Source of the DNA: Chionoecetes opilio | Lineage: Eukaryota; Arthropoda; Malacostraca; Decapoda; Majidae | Direction: 5' to 3' | NCBI GenBank assembly: GCA_016584305.1 | Contig: JACEEZ010020055.1 | Span: 26,001 to 90,000, forward strand | DNA length: 64,000 bases | In this document: piece by piece, positions 34,880-47,960 of the stretch | How positions within the stretch are numbered: position 1 is the first letter of the stretch | How the letters are laid out: the number at the start of each line of letters is the position of its first letter | Made by a program: the position numbers and the translations under genes | Notes under the pieces: generated by a model | The model's input: only the letters and a program-made list of their open reading frames with translations | Database searches by the model: none | What the model was told of the DNA's origin: nothing

Positions 34880-35735
34880 TTTATGATTGAGGCAAAGCAA
34901 ACCTTGTTTTGTTCAATGCCTCAAAAACCCTATTTCTTCACCTATCTACTATACAAAACCTACCAGATAACTATCCCCTCTTCTTCAATGACACTCAACT
35001 ATCTCCTCCTTCTACAATGAACATTCTAGGACTATCCTTTACTAAAAATCTGAACTGGTAATCTTACATCTCATCTCTTGCTAAAACAGCTTCTAAGAAG
35101 TTAGGTGTCCTGTGGCGTCTGCGTCATTTTTTTCCTCCCTCCCTGTTGCTTGCTCTCTACAGAGGACTTATCCACCCATGTATGGAGTATGTTTCACATG
35201 TTTGGGGAGGATCCACTCATACAGCTCTCCTAAACATGGTTGAGTCAAAAGCTTTGCGTCTCATCAACACCCCTCCTCTGACTGACTGTCTTCAATATTT
35301 AAATCACCGCCGCAATGTTGCTTCTCTTGGTATCTTCTACCGTTATTTTCATGCTCACTGCACTTCTGAACTTCCTAAGTGCATGCCACCCACCTCCCGC
35401 GGCCTCGCTGCACAAGACTTTCTACTCATTCTCATCCCTATTCTGTCCATCTTCCTAATGCAAAAATTAATCAGTATCTTTACTCTTTCATCCCTTTCAC
35501 TGGTAAACTCTGGAACTCTCTTCCTGTTTTTATTTTCCCACCTTCCTACGACTAAAATCTTTTCAAGAGAAGAGTAACAAGACACCTCCCGAACTAAATT
35601 GGCCCACCCTCTTTTTTTATTTTCTTACTGTCTTCTTTATAGGGAAACTATAAAGGGCAAATAAGCGGGCTTTGTGTTACTTCTTTTTGTTGTGTCCTTG
35701 GCCAGTCCTTTGTGATGTAAAAAAAAAATGAAACT
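34880..35735 (+). pseudogene. Decapod LINE reverse transcriptase C-terminus, right arm
   Basis: From about 34908 a frame reads LVLFNASKTLFLHLSTIQNL, the part just after the catalytic site, then LGLSFTKNLNW with a stop. An open 143-codon frame (35146-35577) follows: MLALYRGLIHPCMEYVSHVW, NTPPLTDCLQYLNHRRN and YRYFHAHCTSELPKCMPP. I know this family from decapod genomes (jockey/CR1-group LINE). The 3' end has CTTGGCCAGTCCTTTGTGAT followed by TG-TAAAAAAAAAA at about 35731, the likely element terminus. Palm motifs and endonuclease are missing: a 5'-truncated, decayed copy. Confidence 0.8.
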
Positions 35736-36120
35736 CTTTTACTAAATTTATTTTGTGCTGTATATCTCTCACCTAACTCCTCAGATTATGAAAAGTTCTT
35801 CTACTTCCAAAGTGGTGCACATCTTATTACCGTTATCCTACCACATATAGATAACCTGGTTATATTTTAGTTCTCTTTACATATATGAAATCTGTTATCA
35901 TAAGGAGTCCACAGCTGACATTATGAGACCAATTTTATTTCATATATTGGAATTACACAATGTTCCATTTAAGGATCATTGGAGGATTCCCTAGCCAAAA
36001 GGGAAATTACAAGATTTTATTCCCTTTCATAGTTTAGGGCCTCTTGTAATAAATATAAAGTGAAGATAAGATTTTGACATATTTCCAGTCATTAATTTGC
36101 TTTATTTACGATGGTACATT

Positions 36121-37793
36121 TTAAAACATTGCTTGCCCCTTTTTGCATGTAGACGAACATTGCACTTTTTGCACATACTTATATTGTTTTTTCTGGCAAA
36201 ATTTGCATTGACCTTGCGTAGTTGACGCCAAGATGTGATTCATCCCATCGTATCGAACATCTTTAGGGAGTGATGCAGCGCAACCAGGTGTCCTTTGATG
36301 TTGTACTACACCAGCTTTGAGTAAATACAGTGTCACATCTCTTCGAAATTCCAAGTGAGATAAGATAGCTTGTCTGGTTCTACTTTGCAGTGAATCCTCC
36401 ATGCTACAATCATGGCAACGTTGATCATGTTGACGAAAAGTTGCTAATACCATTTTTTCCACGAATCATGGGGCGATATGATTCTGACATTCGATCCAGA
36501 TGGTCAACTCCACCCATTCCTTTGTTGTAGGAGTTGACAAGATGTTGTTGTGTGACCTCCTTATCACTTCCTTTCACACGTCATTTTACTTTATGAAGTG
36601 GGTTGTGTGTCTCCCAGTTGCTGGCAATAGCAAAAAATGAGTTGTCATTCCACTTTGCAGCGTACACCTTTCCATCACTACAGTTGTCAAATGTACCTAG
36701 AAATATTTTTTGTTGCACCAGCTGTCCTGTGTTCTCTGATTGTCCCAGTAACTGGCATCCTTCTCTCGGCCAGCTTGACCATCAGATCCTAATTTGTAAA
36801 GAAAGTTTCAAAATAAAGCTGGTGGCACACAGCATCTGAATTGGAAGTGAATATATCAACCATGTTCATGATTACGCGTGTCCCAAGTAGTTGTTTCTGG
36901 GGATTTGGCTCCTTTCCTTGATAAATCTTCATGTGATACGGATAACCATCATTACCACACATGTACCAGATCTTGTACCTAAAGCGAATTGGCTTTCCTC
37001 TCATAAACCTTTTAGCACTATGGCGTCCAAAGTAGAGTACCATTGACTCATCAATACTGAGAATTTCATGGAAAATGCCATAACTAATGAGATTATCATT
37101 TAGTATATCATACAGTGGATAAATTTTGCTCATTATATTTCCTTCAGGGAGATTCGGGTTGTCAACAAAATGTATGTATCTTTTGATTTCAAAGTATTTG
37201 GTTTTACTATTGGTATCGTATACAACAGGTACACCCAAGTCAGGTTGGGTTGACCAATAATGGTGTTCCTCTGGAACAGTGTGGTATCCTGAAAGCAAAA
37301 GAATGCCCAAGAAGTTGAGAATATCTTTTTCTGAAGCATGAAAGTTTGGATTGTTGTTCTCGCTGTTGGCATACATGTTGGTCTGGAGAACGATGCGTTT
37401 CATTATATCTGGGGTAGATGGTTTCTTCATAATCGCATACACTGATTTTCCTTCCAGTTCCATAAAGTTCTCAGTAATATGTTTGTCAATAATCTTTGTC
37501 AACAAAAGGAAGATAATTATCAAAATGCGTGCGTTTCCTCCACCTCGGAGTTTCCTTGCATTTCATCTGTGTAGGCTGTTCTGTATCACAATTTTTATCA
37601 CTGTGGATCTCTTCCTCTACTTCAAGCTCTCCTGCTGGTTTATAGCTCTCCTCTTGGTCATCATTAGCATCTTCAGTATCACTCACTTGATTTCCGGTGT
37701 CACCTGCATCATGAGGCAATACAACAATATTGACAGCATGTGGTGCGTTTTGAATACTGCTTCATAAGCTTCTCCAATTGTTGTCACTCGCAT
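36121..37793 (-). pseudogene. piggyBac transposase, right-arm copy
   Basis: Minus-strand order: start ATG near 37793; acidic N-terminus (37719-37486); the DDE-domain frame of 244 codons (37523-36789) with LNFLGILLLSGYH, ILSIDESMV (first catalytic Asp) and RFMRGKPIRF; an LYFETFFTN motif where piggyBac proteins have FDNFFT, so the second Asp is Glu; and a stop right after it. Further frames hold WNDNSFFAIASN (third Asp, about 36640), YNKGMGGVDHLDRM (about 36525-36480) and a C-terminal CKFCQKKQYKY cysteine-rich domain (to 36121). With frame breaks and the Asp-to-Glu change it should be inactive. Some breaks may be sequence error. Confidence 0.85.
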
Positions 37794-38512
37794 AGATTTG
37801 CTTGCTCTGTAGAAAGATTCAGGCATCCATTACCTGTATGCCAGGATACGAAAATGGTAAATATTCGCAATGCTGTGTATAATAACAAGATTCAATTATA
37901 GCAACACATGAAAGAATAAAAAAGTTATAATACCACTCTCCTTCATTCACATAGGAAATCTAAGGAATACTTACATTTATCAGTAGACACCAATCCTCAG
38001 TGAAAGCCAAACGGCTAGCGAAGTGACACGATTCGTAGCGGTAGTCAACATCTCTAGTCAACATAAATCTGCGTTCGTTACTTCGAATATAATGAAAAAG
38101 AAACGCGAACCATGTCCCTGAAGCAAGACCTGTATATATGCAGCAACCCTCCAGTGTTTTATAAATGGAACATTATTTGTTTTTGCAATCATATGGTACA
38201 TATATGACATAAATAGGAACTAATGATGTCACAAAAACATACTTTAACTACTTTGGTAACATAAAATGTGAAGCAACCACACTTACAGCGCAGTGCAAGT
38301 ATTTGTTTCACTTGTTCATGTGGGGACGTTGAAACTCGATTTTTTCTCAAATTTTGCATCTTCATTGTAAACTAAATAACTTATAAAAGTTCAATATATT
38401 TTTCTTTATATTGAGTGGCTCTTCAACTATATATACAGGTTGAAAATAAGGTCGAAATTATGCATGAAGCAATTCCTGAAGCTTCGAAAACATGTGTTCC
38501 ATATAAGGAACA
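37794..38512. other. 5' flank of piggyBac, no gene recognised
   Basis: Mirror of 22001-22692. A splice-acceptor-like CTACAG (minus strand, about 37806) sits just above the transposase ATG. TTAA followed on the minus strand by CCTTTTTCCTGTC near 38527 may be one piggyBac end. Confidence 0.4.
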
Positions 38513-39050
38513 TTGACAGGAAAAAGGTTAACTCATTTTCCTTTTGCTGGTGTCTTCACAATTGAGGATTTCAATGTTTACCACCAGTTTTGGCTATCAT
38601 CCTCTTTCACTGACCAACCTGGTAAAATACACTTCAACTTTGCTATCATTATCACCTGGAGCAACTGGTGCAGCATGGTATTCGTGACCGCTTTGGAGAC
38701 ACGCCTAACATTCTTGACCTTTTTCTAACCTCAAACCCTTCAGTTTATTATGTTAAACTATTTCATCCGTTGGGTTACTCTGATCACAATCTTACTTCCG
38801 TAACCTGTCCTATCGCTCATATGCCGCCTTATAACCCAAATAAGCGGATGTGGTTCGGGCATTACACATCAGCTAAGTGGGAGGACCTAAGGCGTTGCTA
38901 CTCCTATTTCACTGGTCGACACCAAAAATGGTTCTGAGTTCATTGTGTGTGGGTTGGAAAGCATTTTCGCTGCTGATTTCAAAAATGGCATTGCTTTTTC
39001 TCTAGCACGTATAATTTTTGAAATATCGGCATTTTAAATTTTAATAGCTA
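38513..39050 (+). pseudogene. Decapod LINE endonuclease fragment, right arm
   Basis: Two overlapping frames encode the second half of an apurinic-type endonuclease: EDFNVYHQFWLSSSFTDQPG (the usual GDFN has become EDFN), then [18 protein letters not shown] and [14 protein letters not shown] (SDH catalytic motif intact), then [11 protein letters not shown] of the linker. One frame shift lies near 38668. Same LINE family as 34880-35735. It is cut off by the 3' tail of RTE copy B at about 39055. The upstream end lies next to the possible piggyBac TTAA at 38527, so a nested insertion is plausible. Confidence 0.8.
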
Positions 39051-39062
39051 TTATAATTATAT

Positions 39063-41105
39063 CAATCAATCATTGGGGGCATACGCCGGGGGGCGCGTCG
39101 CCTCGCCCACCCTACGACGCCACTCCCGGGGGTCACCACGCGCGAGTTCCCATGCAGGCTCCTTTCCCATACCAAGCAGCTCTCGACAAGAAACATCAAC
39201 TTGCCCCAGCCACGAGCCTTGTGGGCGCCCCCTTGGCCTCCTCCACGCCGGATTGTCTCTTACAGATACAACCCGATAGGAAGGATCGGTTTCAGGGTAG
39301 CGTGCCACATGCCCATATAGCCGAAGTTGGCGCTGACGGACTATGCAGGTAATAGGCCTCGATTCAGTCTCACGGTGCAATCGCTGATTTGACACGTAAT
39401 CATCCCAGCGATACCCCATGATTCTGCGAAGACACTTATTACCAAAGGCATTGATTCGTCTCTTCAAGTCACTATTTAGTGTCCATGTCTCACAACCATA
39501 GAGTAAGACAGGGATCACAAGCGACTTGAAGATCCGGATCTTTGTCCTCCTGCACAGGTACCGACAACGCCAAATACTCCCGCTGAGCGAGTCCATAACA
39601 CCGTGGGCTATGCCAATCCATCGTAAGACTTCTTGACGTGACCCGCCGTCATTATGGACTGCGCTACCAAGGTATGTAAAACTTTCCAAGATCTCAATGT
39701 CCTCGCCACACGCATGAACAGACTGTACTGCTTCATCTAGTAAGTCTCCAAATACCTGGACCTTGGTCTTGAGCCAGGAGACCTCAAGTCCCAAAGGCTT
39801 TGCCTCCTCGTGCAGCGCCTCGAGAGCCATCACCAGGACCTCCAGTGACTCAGCAAGATTACTGCATCATGGGAAAAACAAGATCTTTGATTTTGGGTTT
39901 TTGCCGAGGGATGCCCCCAAAATCACTTGATCTCCCCCCCTTTGGTTCCAATACCCATTCGATACAAGGGGTTTGAAATTTGTTTGGGAAAGGGGACGCA
40001 CCCCTGGCCCCTCCCCTCCTGTATTCACGGGAAAAGAAAGCTGGATACCCCTCCCCCAAACACTTCACAGCCCCTCCGGGCCCCAAAATTTAAAAACCCC
40101 ATTTTATCAAACCAATATCCTTGCGGGAACCCCCTCAAAGTCGCAAAAAATTCCCAGAGTGACCCCACGTGCCTGAGTAAAAACGCCTTCTTGAGGTAAA
40201 CATAGGTTTCAAGAAATCCCCTGTCAAAATTTCACGTGGGCTTTCCCAAACCAAGGACAAAGCGCTAGGTTTCCGGTCCTTTTGGTTGACTTACCAGGCG
40301 TGAACCCGACTCCCTGGGGTCTCTGATGCTTCACCAAATAAACTGCGAATTCGTGTCAAAATAGTTTGGTAAAAGCCCTTTTGCCTGGTACCCCTGAGAT
40401 TGTAATACCACGTAATTGTTGCAGCCCTTTACGGCCCCCCCTTTCCCCCTTTCCCAGGTGGGGACAACCACCCCCCCTTTTTCCAGTCGGAAAGGAAATT
40501 TGGTCCCCTATTCCCAAAACGGCAGCCCCGGACAGGCATGCAACCCGCGATCATGGCCTCACCCCCGCTTTGGGAGCCCCGCCCTAAATATTACAAACCC
40601 CAAAGCTCCTTTTCCCAAACCCCTTCAAACTTTGCTACAGCCTCTCTGATTTCCCGCCCAAGAGGGTGTTTTTTCCCGTCAAGGGAAGGATCGGCATCCA
40701 CTGCCTGTAACCCAGGGGTGTAAAGCTGCTCAGTTGGGGGGTCCACCCGGGGAAAAACTGCCCAAAGTACTCCCCCCAAACGACCCATCTGCCCACCCAT
40801 GCCCGAAAACGAGGCGCCCACTCCCGGTTCGAAAAAGAAAACTCCCCCGGAAAGGGAAAATTTGGAACGGATTTTTCTTCGGGGTGGTAGGGGGGTTGGG
40901 AAGGTCATTACGTTAAAATGACCCTCGACTCCTCAGCGGACTCCTGAATACCTCTCCTTTTTCTCTCCTCAGGAGGGTTCTAGTCCGGCGTGACAGGCCC
41001 TGTGGCTCCCCCGGGTTCCCACCAGCCTGGCAGCGCAAACTCCCCTCGTTTTCTCCACGTCCCCGTCGGAAAAGCCCAACGCCTTAAACCTCGGGAAATA
41101 TCATA
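39063..41105 (-). pseudogene. RTE-type LINE reverse transcriptase, copy B (right arm)
   Basis: The 3' portion (39833-39066) is open for 255 codons: SWLKTKVQVFGD, HACGEDIEILESFTYLGSAV, VLLYGCETWTLN and RRPRGRPQGSWL to PPAYAPND. The tail is TGATTGATTGATAT. Upstream of about 39860 the sequence becomes noisy, but an IKDLVF-PMM remnant of the FADD site (about 39880), a GCLPAR-like region and a pre-RT EYFGQFFP-like text (about 40740) follow in the expected order, so copy B reaches further 5' than copy A. Endonuclease not recognised. A few substitutions against copy A show it is a separate insertion. Confidence 0.8.
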
Positions 41106-43149
41106 TATATTTTATATACGTATATAAAATTATAAAATTAATCGAAACAACCCCCCTACGTTAATATATTTATTTTAAATTAAAATTTATGGTGGTCCCT
41201 TTGGGGCTTTATTGGCCCTTTGGGTACATATTTTGGGAAAAAAATAAAACAAAATTTTTATCCCCCAAAATAACCCCGAAAATGTGCCACATTTTTGGAA
41301 ATATCCAAAAATTACTCCAGTTAAAACCGGGCCGTGATTTTTTCGGTCGTGCTGGCCATTCCTTTTTTTTTGTAATTTTTTGCTGTCCGCTCTAGAGTCC
41401 CCAAAACAAAGAAAACAAAATTCCCTTATTGTAACCTAACGGGAGTCCCAGGGAAAGGGAGATTACCTTCAGGCCCCCAAAACCGATTCCACTGTGTTCT
41501 TCATATTTAACACAATAACAAATTTTTCATATTTTTCAAAATTTTAAAAAAACTCATTTCAGGGCCCATGCGAAATTGGAACACTGGGAAAAGCTTTTTT
41601 CCCTTTTAAATGCAGAAGAAGGGCCCTTTAGCGTTTTTTTTTTTCTGAATCTATGAACGGGCCCGCCATTTCACTCTTATCATGTTTGTCAACTCACAAA
41701 TTTGTTTCCATGAGTGTGTCAACATAAAAGCAGTAATAAGCTTGTTTTTCCATCTTGAAAAAGCTCGAAATTTTCTTTAGTCTACGACGAAACGTGGTGA
41801 TGAGAACCCTTTTTTGTAGCAAAATTTCCTTTCCTTGAGACAAACCCAAAGGAAGGACTTCCTTTTCCCCTTTGGGGTTAGATCTAGGCCCCCTAGAAAG
41901 GGTAGGCCCATTTAGCTTTTTCCTGATTTAATGATTTTGGGTTTCCCCTTTTGTCTGCCTTTTTTCTTGAAAGTCTGAGTATCCAGGGGAAATTATCCCC
42001 CTCTTTCGAATCTGATTCACTTATAGCACTTGCAATTGGAACATTTGGAACTGGGAAATCAGGCCATGTGGCACGGGGCCCTGATGGCAGAAGGTAGGGT
42101 CAGGATACCTGATTTTTAGTCGCTTTTTACTGAATTCCTTTGATGTTAGTGGGCAAAATAGCAGCCCCAGTACTGTAAACCCTTTTGTTCCCCGCCCAAA
42201 ACCATTGGGTGCGAACCCAAATCCCCAAAGGGGCCTTTTTGCCACGAAACCCCTTTCATTAAAAGGGGTTTTCACCCGGGGGCTGCATGGTACTTGAGGG
42301 GCCCACTTTTTTTATTTTGATCACCTATAGGGCACATGAAATAATGCAGTTTAAGCTGTTTTAAACATTCTTTGAAAGGGGTTTTTTTCCCCAGACTGTC
42401 GGGGGAAAAATTTCCCCACTTTATGTACAAAAACTGTCCGATGCATTCACACGTTACGGCGCTCCATAAACACCCGGTACAAGGTACATATAACGGTAAA
42501 CCAACTAAAATTAGGACTCCACTAAATAAAAACACATCATATCTGCAAAGTAAAAAAAAAGTTTAAACAATGTAAATTTGCGGTCCGACATTTAGGAAAA
42601 AAAATGTACTACACAGCCTGCTCGCCAAATACGCGGGCGCGCCAACCCCCCCCTGCTCCCCTGCACAAACCACACTGACTCAAAACACTGCACTGTCCTA
42701 AATAGGCTTGAGAAAAGAAAAAGATTAAGAATTTAAAATAAAAAAAATTTGGTGAAACCTTTTTTCTCTGTTTTTAAAACCCATTTTTTTTCATAAATTT
42801 GCGTCGGGTTTTCTCAAAAACTGGACGTAAAGAGTTAATTAAAACCATCATATTCGAGTTCAGCGGCCCGATTTACCTAAAAAATCAGCTTCATTATTCC
42901 AAAACCCATATTTTTGATTTTTTTTTGCCCCGACAGTGTTTTCTATAGCGTGATTAATTGTTTCCGGGGTCAAAAACCCATCTCTTGGGGGCAAAAGGGG
43001 CTTTTACTGAGGTCATTTTGTCTCGGCTGGACCCTACTTTAAAAAACCACTTGATCTAACCCAAAAAGGGCCCGTGACCCTTTGGGGTTTTAAGAGGAGG
43101 GTGGGTTTATTCAGAAAGGGAATTTCATAAAAAAAATACGAAAATTTGG
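41106..43149. other. Noisy region, nothing identified (right arm)
   Basis: Mirror of 17601-19609. No family can be assigned. Confidence 0.4.
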
Positions 43150-44225
43150 TTTTGGCATCTTCAGACAGCTGAAAAAACCCCCCCAATTTCGTGCGAAATT
43201 TTAAATTTCCCTACGCCCCGTTTGTTACCTGGGGTCACAGCTATTCAATAACCACTGCTATCCCCAAATTTATGTTACCCTTATCTGTGTGTTTTTTACA
43301 GGTAACGGGGTTTTTCAAAAGCTATTTAGATATCCCACCGCGCCCCAAATTTAAATGTTACCCTTCTTAGTAGGGTTTTTTTTAAACGGATAAGGGGTTC
43401 ACTCCATGTTGTTTACGGGTTTTAAACTAACCTGAAAGGGGGTGATTGCCGGATGCCCCCTTGAGGGGCGGGTTTAACGGGGCTTCGTTGCCAAGAGGTC
43501 CCAACTCAAAAAAAGTGGTATGTATGGGTTTAAAACCGTGGTCGGGGGGTTTTTTACGTAATTTATAAGTATTCTTAGTCCCAAAAGGATTCAGTAAAAA
43601 ATATACTACAAATAATATATTTGTATATAAAATGTCACTTGTGAGGTTTTAAACCTTAAAAATGTAAAGCTGTTCGTTAAGTAACGGCCAATAACCCTAT
43701 GTCTAATAGCCCAAAGCCAAAACAGTTATTTTTGGGTGCCCGGGGACCTCAAAAACCTCCTGGGTGGGGGTTTAAAAACACATCTAAGGGTGTCGTGAGT
43801 AGGAGCGCCCTTTTAAACGCGTCTCCGGGTGTCTCTTGAAATTTCTGTCTCTCCCTCCGGCCATTTGAAAGCATATAAGGAAGGGGGGAGGGAAAGTGGC
43901 GGTTCCGGTGTTCATGTCCTCGGGGGGCCTGTTGTACCCCTCGTAAGCGCCCTCATCCTTGGCCAGAGCGCTGAGATGACACGCACACAACTTTTCGGGG
44001 CAGCCCCGGAAACCCAGGGCGAGGTGTGCCCTACTTTTTTGCATCAAACCCGGGGTTTAAACGGGTCCCCGTCATTCTTAGGGCCATGGCTTTATATTTC
44101 GTCAACGAAACCCTCATAAAAAAGGTGTCAGCATTCACCCATCCGTTTAGGCGACACCGAAAATTTGGGCCCATCCTGTCTTAGTATAGATTAACACAAA
44201 AATTTAATAACCCGTACGCAAAATT
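43150..44225. repeat. LTR-like direct repeat, inner copy (right arm)
   Basis: Mirror of 16562-17600 and direct repeat of 46850-47960. Landmarks: TTACCCTTCTTAGTA, GGTGTCGTGAGTAGGAGCGC and AGCGCTGAGATGACACGCAC. Confidence 0.55.
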
Positions 44226-46849
44226 TCCCCTTTTCCCCCCTTATAAAAATGCGTCCCGGGGGGAAATTGTAAAAAGACATGTAAAAAAACCTCCCAAACT
44301 GGTGTTAAAATCTTTGGGTTTGTATCTAAAAACCGTTTTCTCATTTTTCCAATTCCTTACAAATACTTATCCCAAGGTGGGGTTTTTAACATAAAACAAA
44401 AACAAAGAAAATTTTTTGGGTTACCCCCGGGAAGTAAGGATAAAGGACAGTCCCATTTAAAGGGGCCATCAAAAAAACGGAAAAATATTTTTCCCAACAG
44501 AATCTAAACTTTTAAGTTATTATAAAAAAAATGAACTAAAAGTCTGTTAGTAATGTGTTAATATCCCGCCAAAAATTAAGGGAAGGTTGGGGTTTTTTTA
44601 AACTCTTTAAGGGCCGCGTAGTCCCTTAATAACACTGGAAGGGTGGAGTGAAGATAAAACAAAAGGGGAGGGGCCCTTTACAACCCTGAAGGTTTAAAAG
44701 GGACTGGCAGTTTATTTATTTATTTCATTATTATTTATATTTTAAGACCTGCCTTTTTTTAAAAAATTAAGGAGTTAATACGGCTTGTAATGCAATAAAA
44801 AAAATAGACTCCGGGGGCTTTTAATAAAATTTTCACGTTAAATATGCTTTTATGTTATTTCAAATTTCATACCCGAGAGTAATGTACTTATTTAAAATTT
44901 ATTCTCTAAAAAAGTGATTTAATACTGCCTTCAGCTAGAATAGTAAATTTTAAAACAATAAAATGTGCATTTTAAATAGTGCCAAAGGCAGTAATTAAAA
45001 CTCTTTTTGGGCACGATTCCTGTTTTGCAAAATTTTGGGTGGGTAAATTAAAAGTTTTTTTTGTTATAATTTTTTCCCTTTCATAGACAAAAAATATTTC
45101 CTGGCAGAAAAAACTTGGGGAAAATAGCCTAGTGGCCTTTAGGAAAGTCTTCGGCAGGGGGGAAAAAAAAAACTTAACCTTTAACGGATGTGTTAGGAAA
45201 TTTAAATTTGAGTTAGGTTAAAAGGAGGAAAAATTTTGAGGTGGGGGGTAAAGGGTTTTTTTAAAAGTTACAAAAAAAGGGGTATTCGAAGGTGATTACA
45301 GTTTTTCCCCCCAAATTTAAAAGTTAAAAATTTCCTTTTAAAAAAAAAAAGGGTTTAAATTCCCTGGGACTGTCCTTTCCTGCTTCCTCAGGGGGATGAG
45401 GAGTACATCTGCTTTTAAATTATACATACTAGGGAAATAAAATTTACTCCTTCTTTAAATTTTTGTTTAAGAGTCAATAAATTCCCTAAGTAAAACTTTA
45501 ATTAAGTTAAATATTAAACTCCCACTTCTGACTTTTAAAAAGGGAATTCAAAAAGGAGAATTGAAAAATATATATTTTTATTGGAAATATATATTATATA
45601 TATAAAATATAAATTTTATATATATTAAGTTATATAAAATATAATTTTTATTTTATATATATATATATATAATATATATATATTTTATATATATATATAA
45701 AAATTTTAAGGGAAGGGGTAACAAATTATTAAAAAATTACAAAAAATTAAAGAAATATTGCGGTAAGGGGTATTTAAAACATTCTATAGAAAAAAAACTA
45801 ACAAATTAATTAATTGGGGAAAAATTTTTTTCACATGGGTATTTTTAAACAAAAACAAAAGAGAAAATTAAATAAAATTCCCCAGCTTTAAATTTTATTT
45901 TATGTAATCGGGGTGGGGTTTTTAAATTTTGGGGGCTTGTAAGGTCAGCTAGATGTTTTATACCACCCAAACCATTGTGTAGATTCCCGCACAGGCCAAG
46001 GGCCTTCCGTACCCGCTGAAAAACAGGAAAGGGGGTTTTCTCCAAAAGGGGGGGTTTTTGGGAAAATGGTTTTTTAAAACTGACTAACAGCTTTGGGGTG
46101 GGCTGGTGTAATTTTGGGGTGGCGGAGTGGCCCCGTCTTTGGGTTGGGCTGGGTGGCTGCTGGCTGCCGGGGTGTGAGGCTGGCTGGGGGTTGTTGACAA
46201 GGATTTGGGGTGAATTGGAATTTTTTTGAAATTAAAGAATCGGGGTAGTTTTTACCTTTTCGTCTTGGCTTCATTAAAAATTTTAAAATCTTGTCCTCCC
46301 CGTCTGGGGCCTTTATAAAAACGTGGGACGTCTTGTTTTCCCCGTCCCTCTTGATATCCTTTTTTTTCCACGCGGCCCCCGTCCTCGTTCTTGTTTTCCC
46401 CTTGAAAAAAACTGTAGTCCCGGCAATTAAAAGCAAAAGGGAAACTTGGGGGCCCCCGTCTTTTTACAGAATTTGTGGTGGAAAGGAGGCCCGTGACTGA
46501 TACAATGGGGAAGGAGGGTGCTGACTCGCTTTTCCGCCGAGGTTTAGGTTTTTTCACAGCATGATTGACAAACTTTCGCACTCTCTTTTTCCCCCCTCGG
46601 GTTGTCTCTCCCCTCAAACTTTTCCCTTTTTTTACTTTTTCACTTTTTCTCCAAAGGTATATTCCACCCGTTCCCCGTGTTTAAATTTTTATGTACTCGT
46701 CCCAAAATTATTCACTTAAGGGGAAAGGGAACTTATAAATTTCCCAATTTTATGGTTTTCCACATACCACCGTTTTTCGTCTTTTTATGTGACGGGCATT
46801 ACCATTATGTCTTGTAACGCAACACTCTGCGTGATGTAATGTTTTTATC
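44226..46849. other. Interior between the LTR-like repeats, right arm
   Basis: Mirror of 14231-16561. AT microsatellite at 45590-45710, GGCTGG-rich block at 46090-46190, pyrimidine-rich block at 46290-46420. No protein domain recognised. Confidence 0.4.
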
Positions 46850-47960
46850 CATTCCACCGGGTATTTTACCAATTAAAGTTACCCTTACTGTGTGTTGTTA
46901 CAGGTAAACAAGGGGGCCAGGGTATTTAGAAAATCCCCCGCTATTTACCAATTATGTTACCCTTATCTGTGGTTTTGTTACAGTAAAGGGGGCACAGCTT
47001 TTTTAAATATCCCACCCGGGGGGGGGCCCCCCAAATTAAAGTTAAACCCTTTTAGTATGGGGTTTTTTTACGGGTTTAAAGGGTTCACCTCCCATGTTGA
47101 TACTGGTTACTTTTAAACCTTTTAAGGGGTGATTGCCGGATGACCGGGGCCCTCTTTGGGGCGGGCTGGTAACTTTTCTTTGTTTTCCCAGAGGTACCGT
47201 CAAATAAAGTGGTATTTTTTGGGGGTTAACCCTGGTCCGGGGGCGGTTTTTACTTAAATTTTTAAGTATTTTTTAGTGCCAAAGGATTCGAGTAAGACAA
47301 TATACTACAAATATATTTTATTTATTTTATAAAAGTACACTTGGGGAAGGGTTTTTACATTAATAATGTTTACGCTGTTCGTTAAATTAACGGCCAAAGA
47401 AAAAGTGTCTAATTTAAAAGAGCCAAAAACAGGGTTAGTTTTTTGTGACAAGGTAAATTCTTTACACCTCCGGGTGTGGGGTACAAAAAGACCTCTGGGA
47501 AAGGGGTTTGTGATTTGGACGGCCCTGTAAAAAGCGTCTTTCCCGGTGATCCTTTTTGTGTTCTGTCTCTCCCCCTTCCGGCCCGTTGCAGGGTATAAGG
47601 AAGGGAGGGCGGGAAATGGCAAGGTTCCGGGGGCTTTATGTCCCCTTTAGGCCCGTTGGGGAACTCCCTCGTGAAGCGTCATTTATCCTTGGGGAGGAAA
47701 CGCTGAGGGTGGGAAAACCGCAAACCCAAATTGTTTCTTCAGGGCCCGGAACCAGGGGCGAGGGTTTCTACGTGTTGCAAACAAGACAAAAAACCCGGGT
47801 TTTACTTTTCCCGTCATTCTTTTGGGCCAGGGGGTGATACTTCCTTTAACGGAACCCTCATCAAAAGGGGGGTCAGCCTTCCCCAAAAACCGCTAGGTGG
47901 GCCCCTCAAAACACTCGGAAAATTTCCCGCTTAGTATTTGATTAACACATAAAAATATAA
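46850..47960. repeat. LTR-like direct repeat, outer copy (right arm)
   Basis: Mirror of 13168-14230. At 46870-47060 TTACCCTTA-TGTGTG-TTACAGGTAA-like units recur about every 70-90 bases, the internal repeat of this element. Confidence 0.55.

Noticed and set aside
35950..38500. GTTCCATTTAAGGATCATTG and GTTCCATATAAGGAACATTG as piggyBac terminal repeats
   Set aside because: They are in direct, not inverted, orientation and do not match inward from both ends; termini remain undefined.
34880..39050. LINE tail (34.9-35.7 kb) and endonuclease (38.5-39.0 kb) as one LINE split by piggyBac
   Set aside because: The endonuclease should precede the reverse transcriptase, but here it follows it in the same orientation, so they are separate copies.
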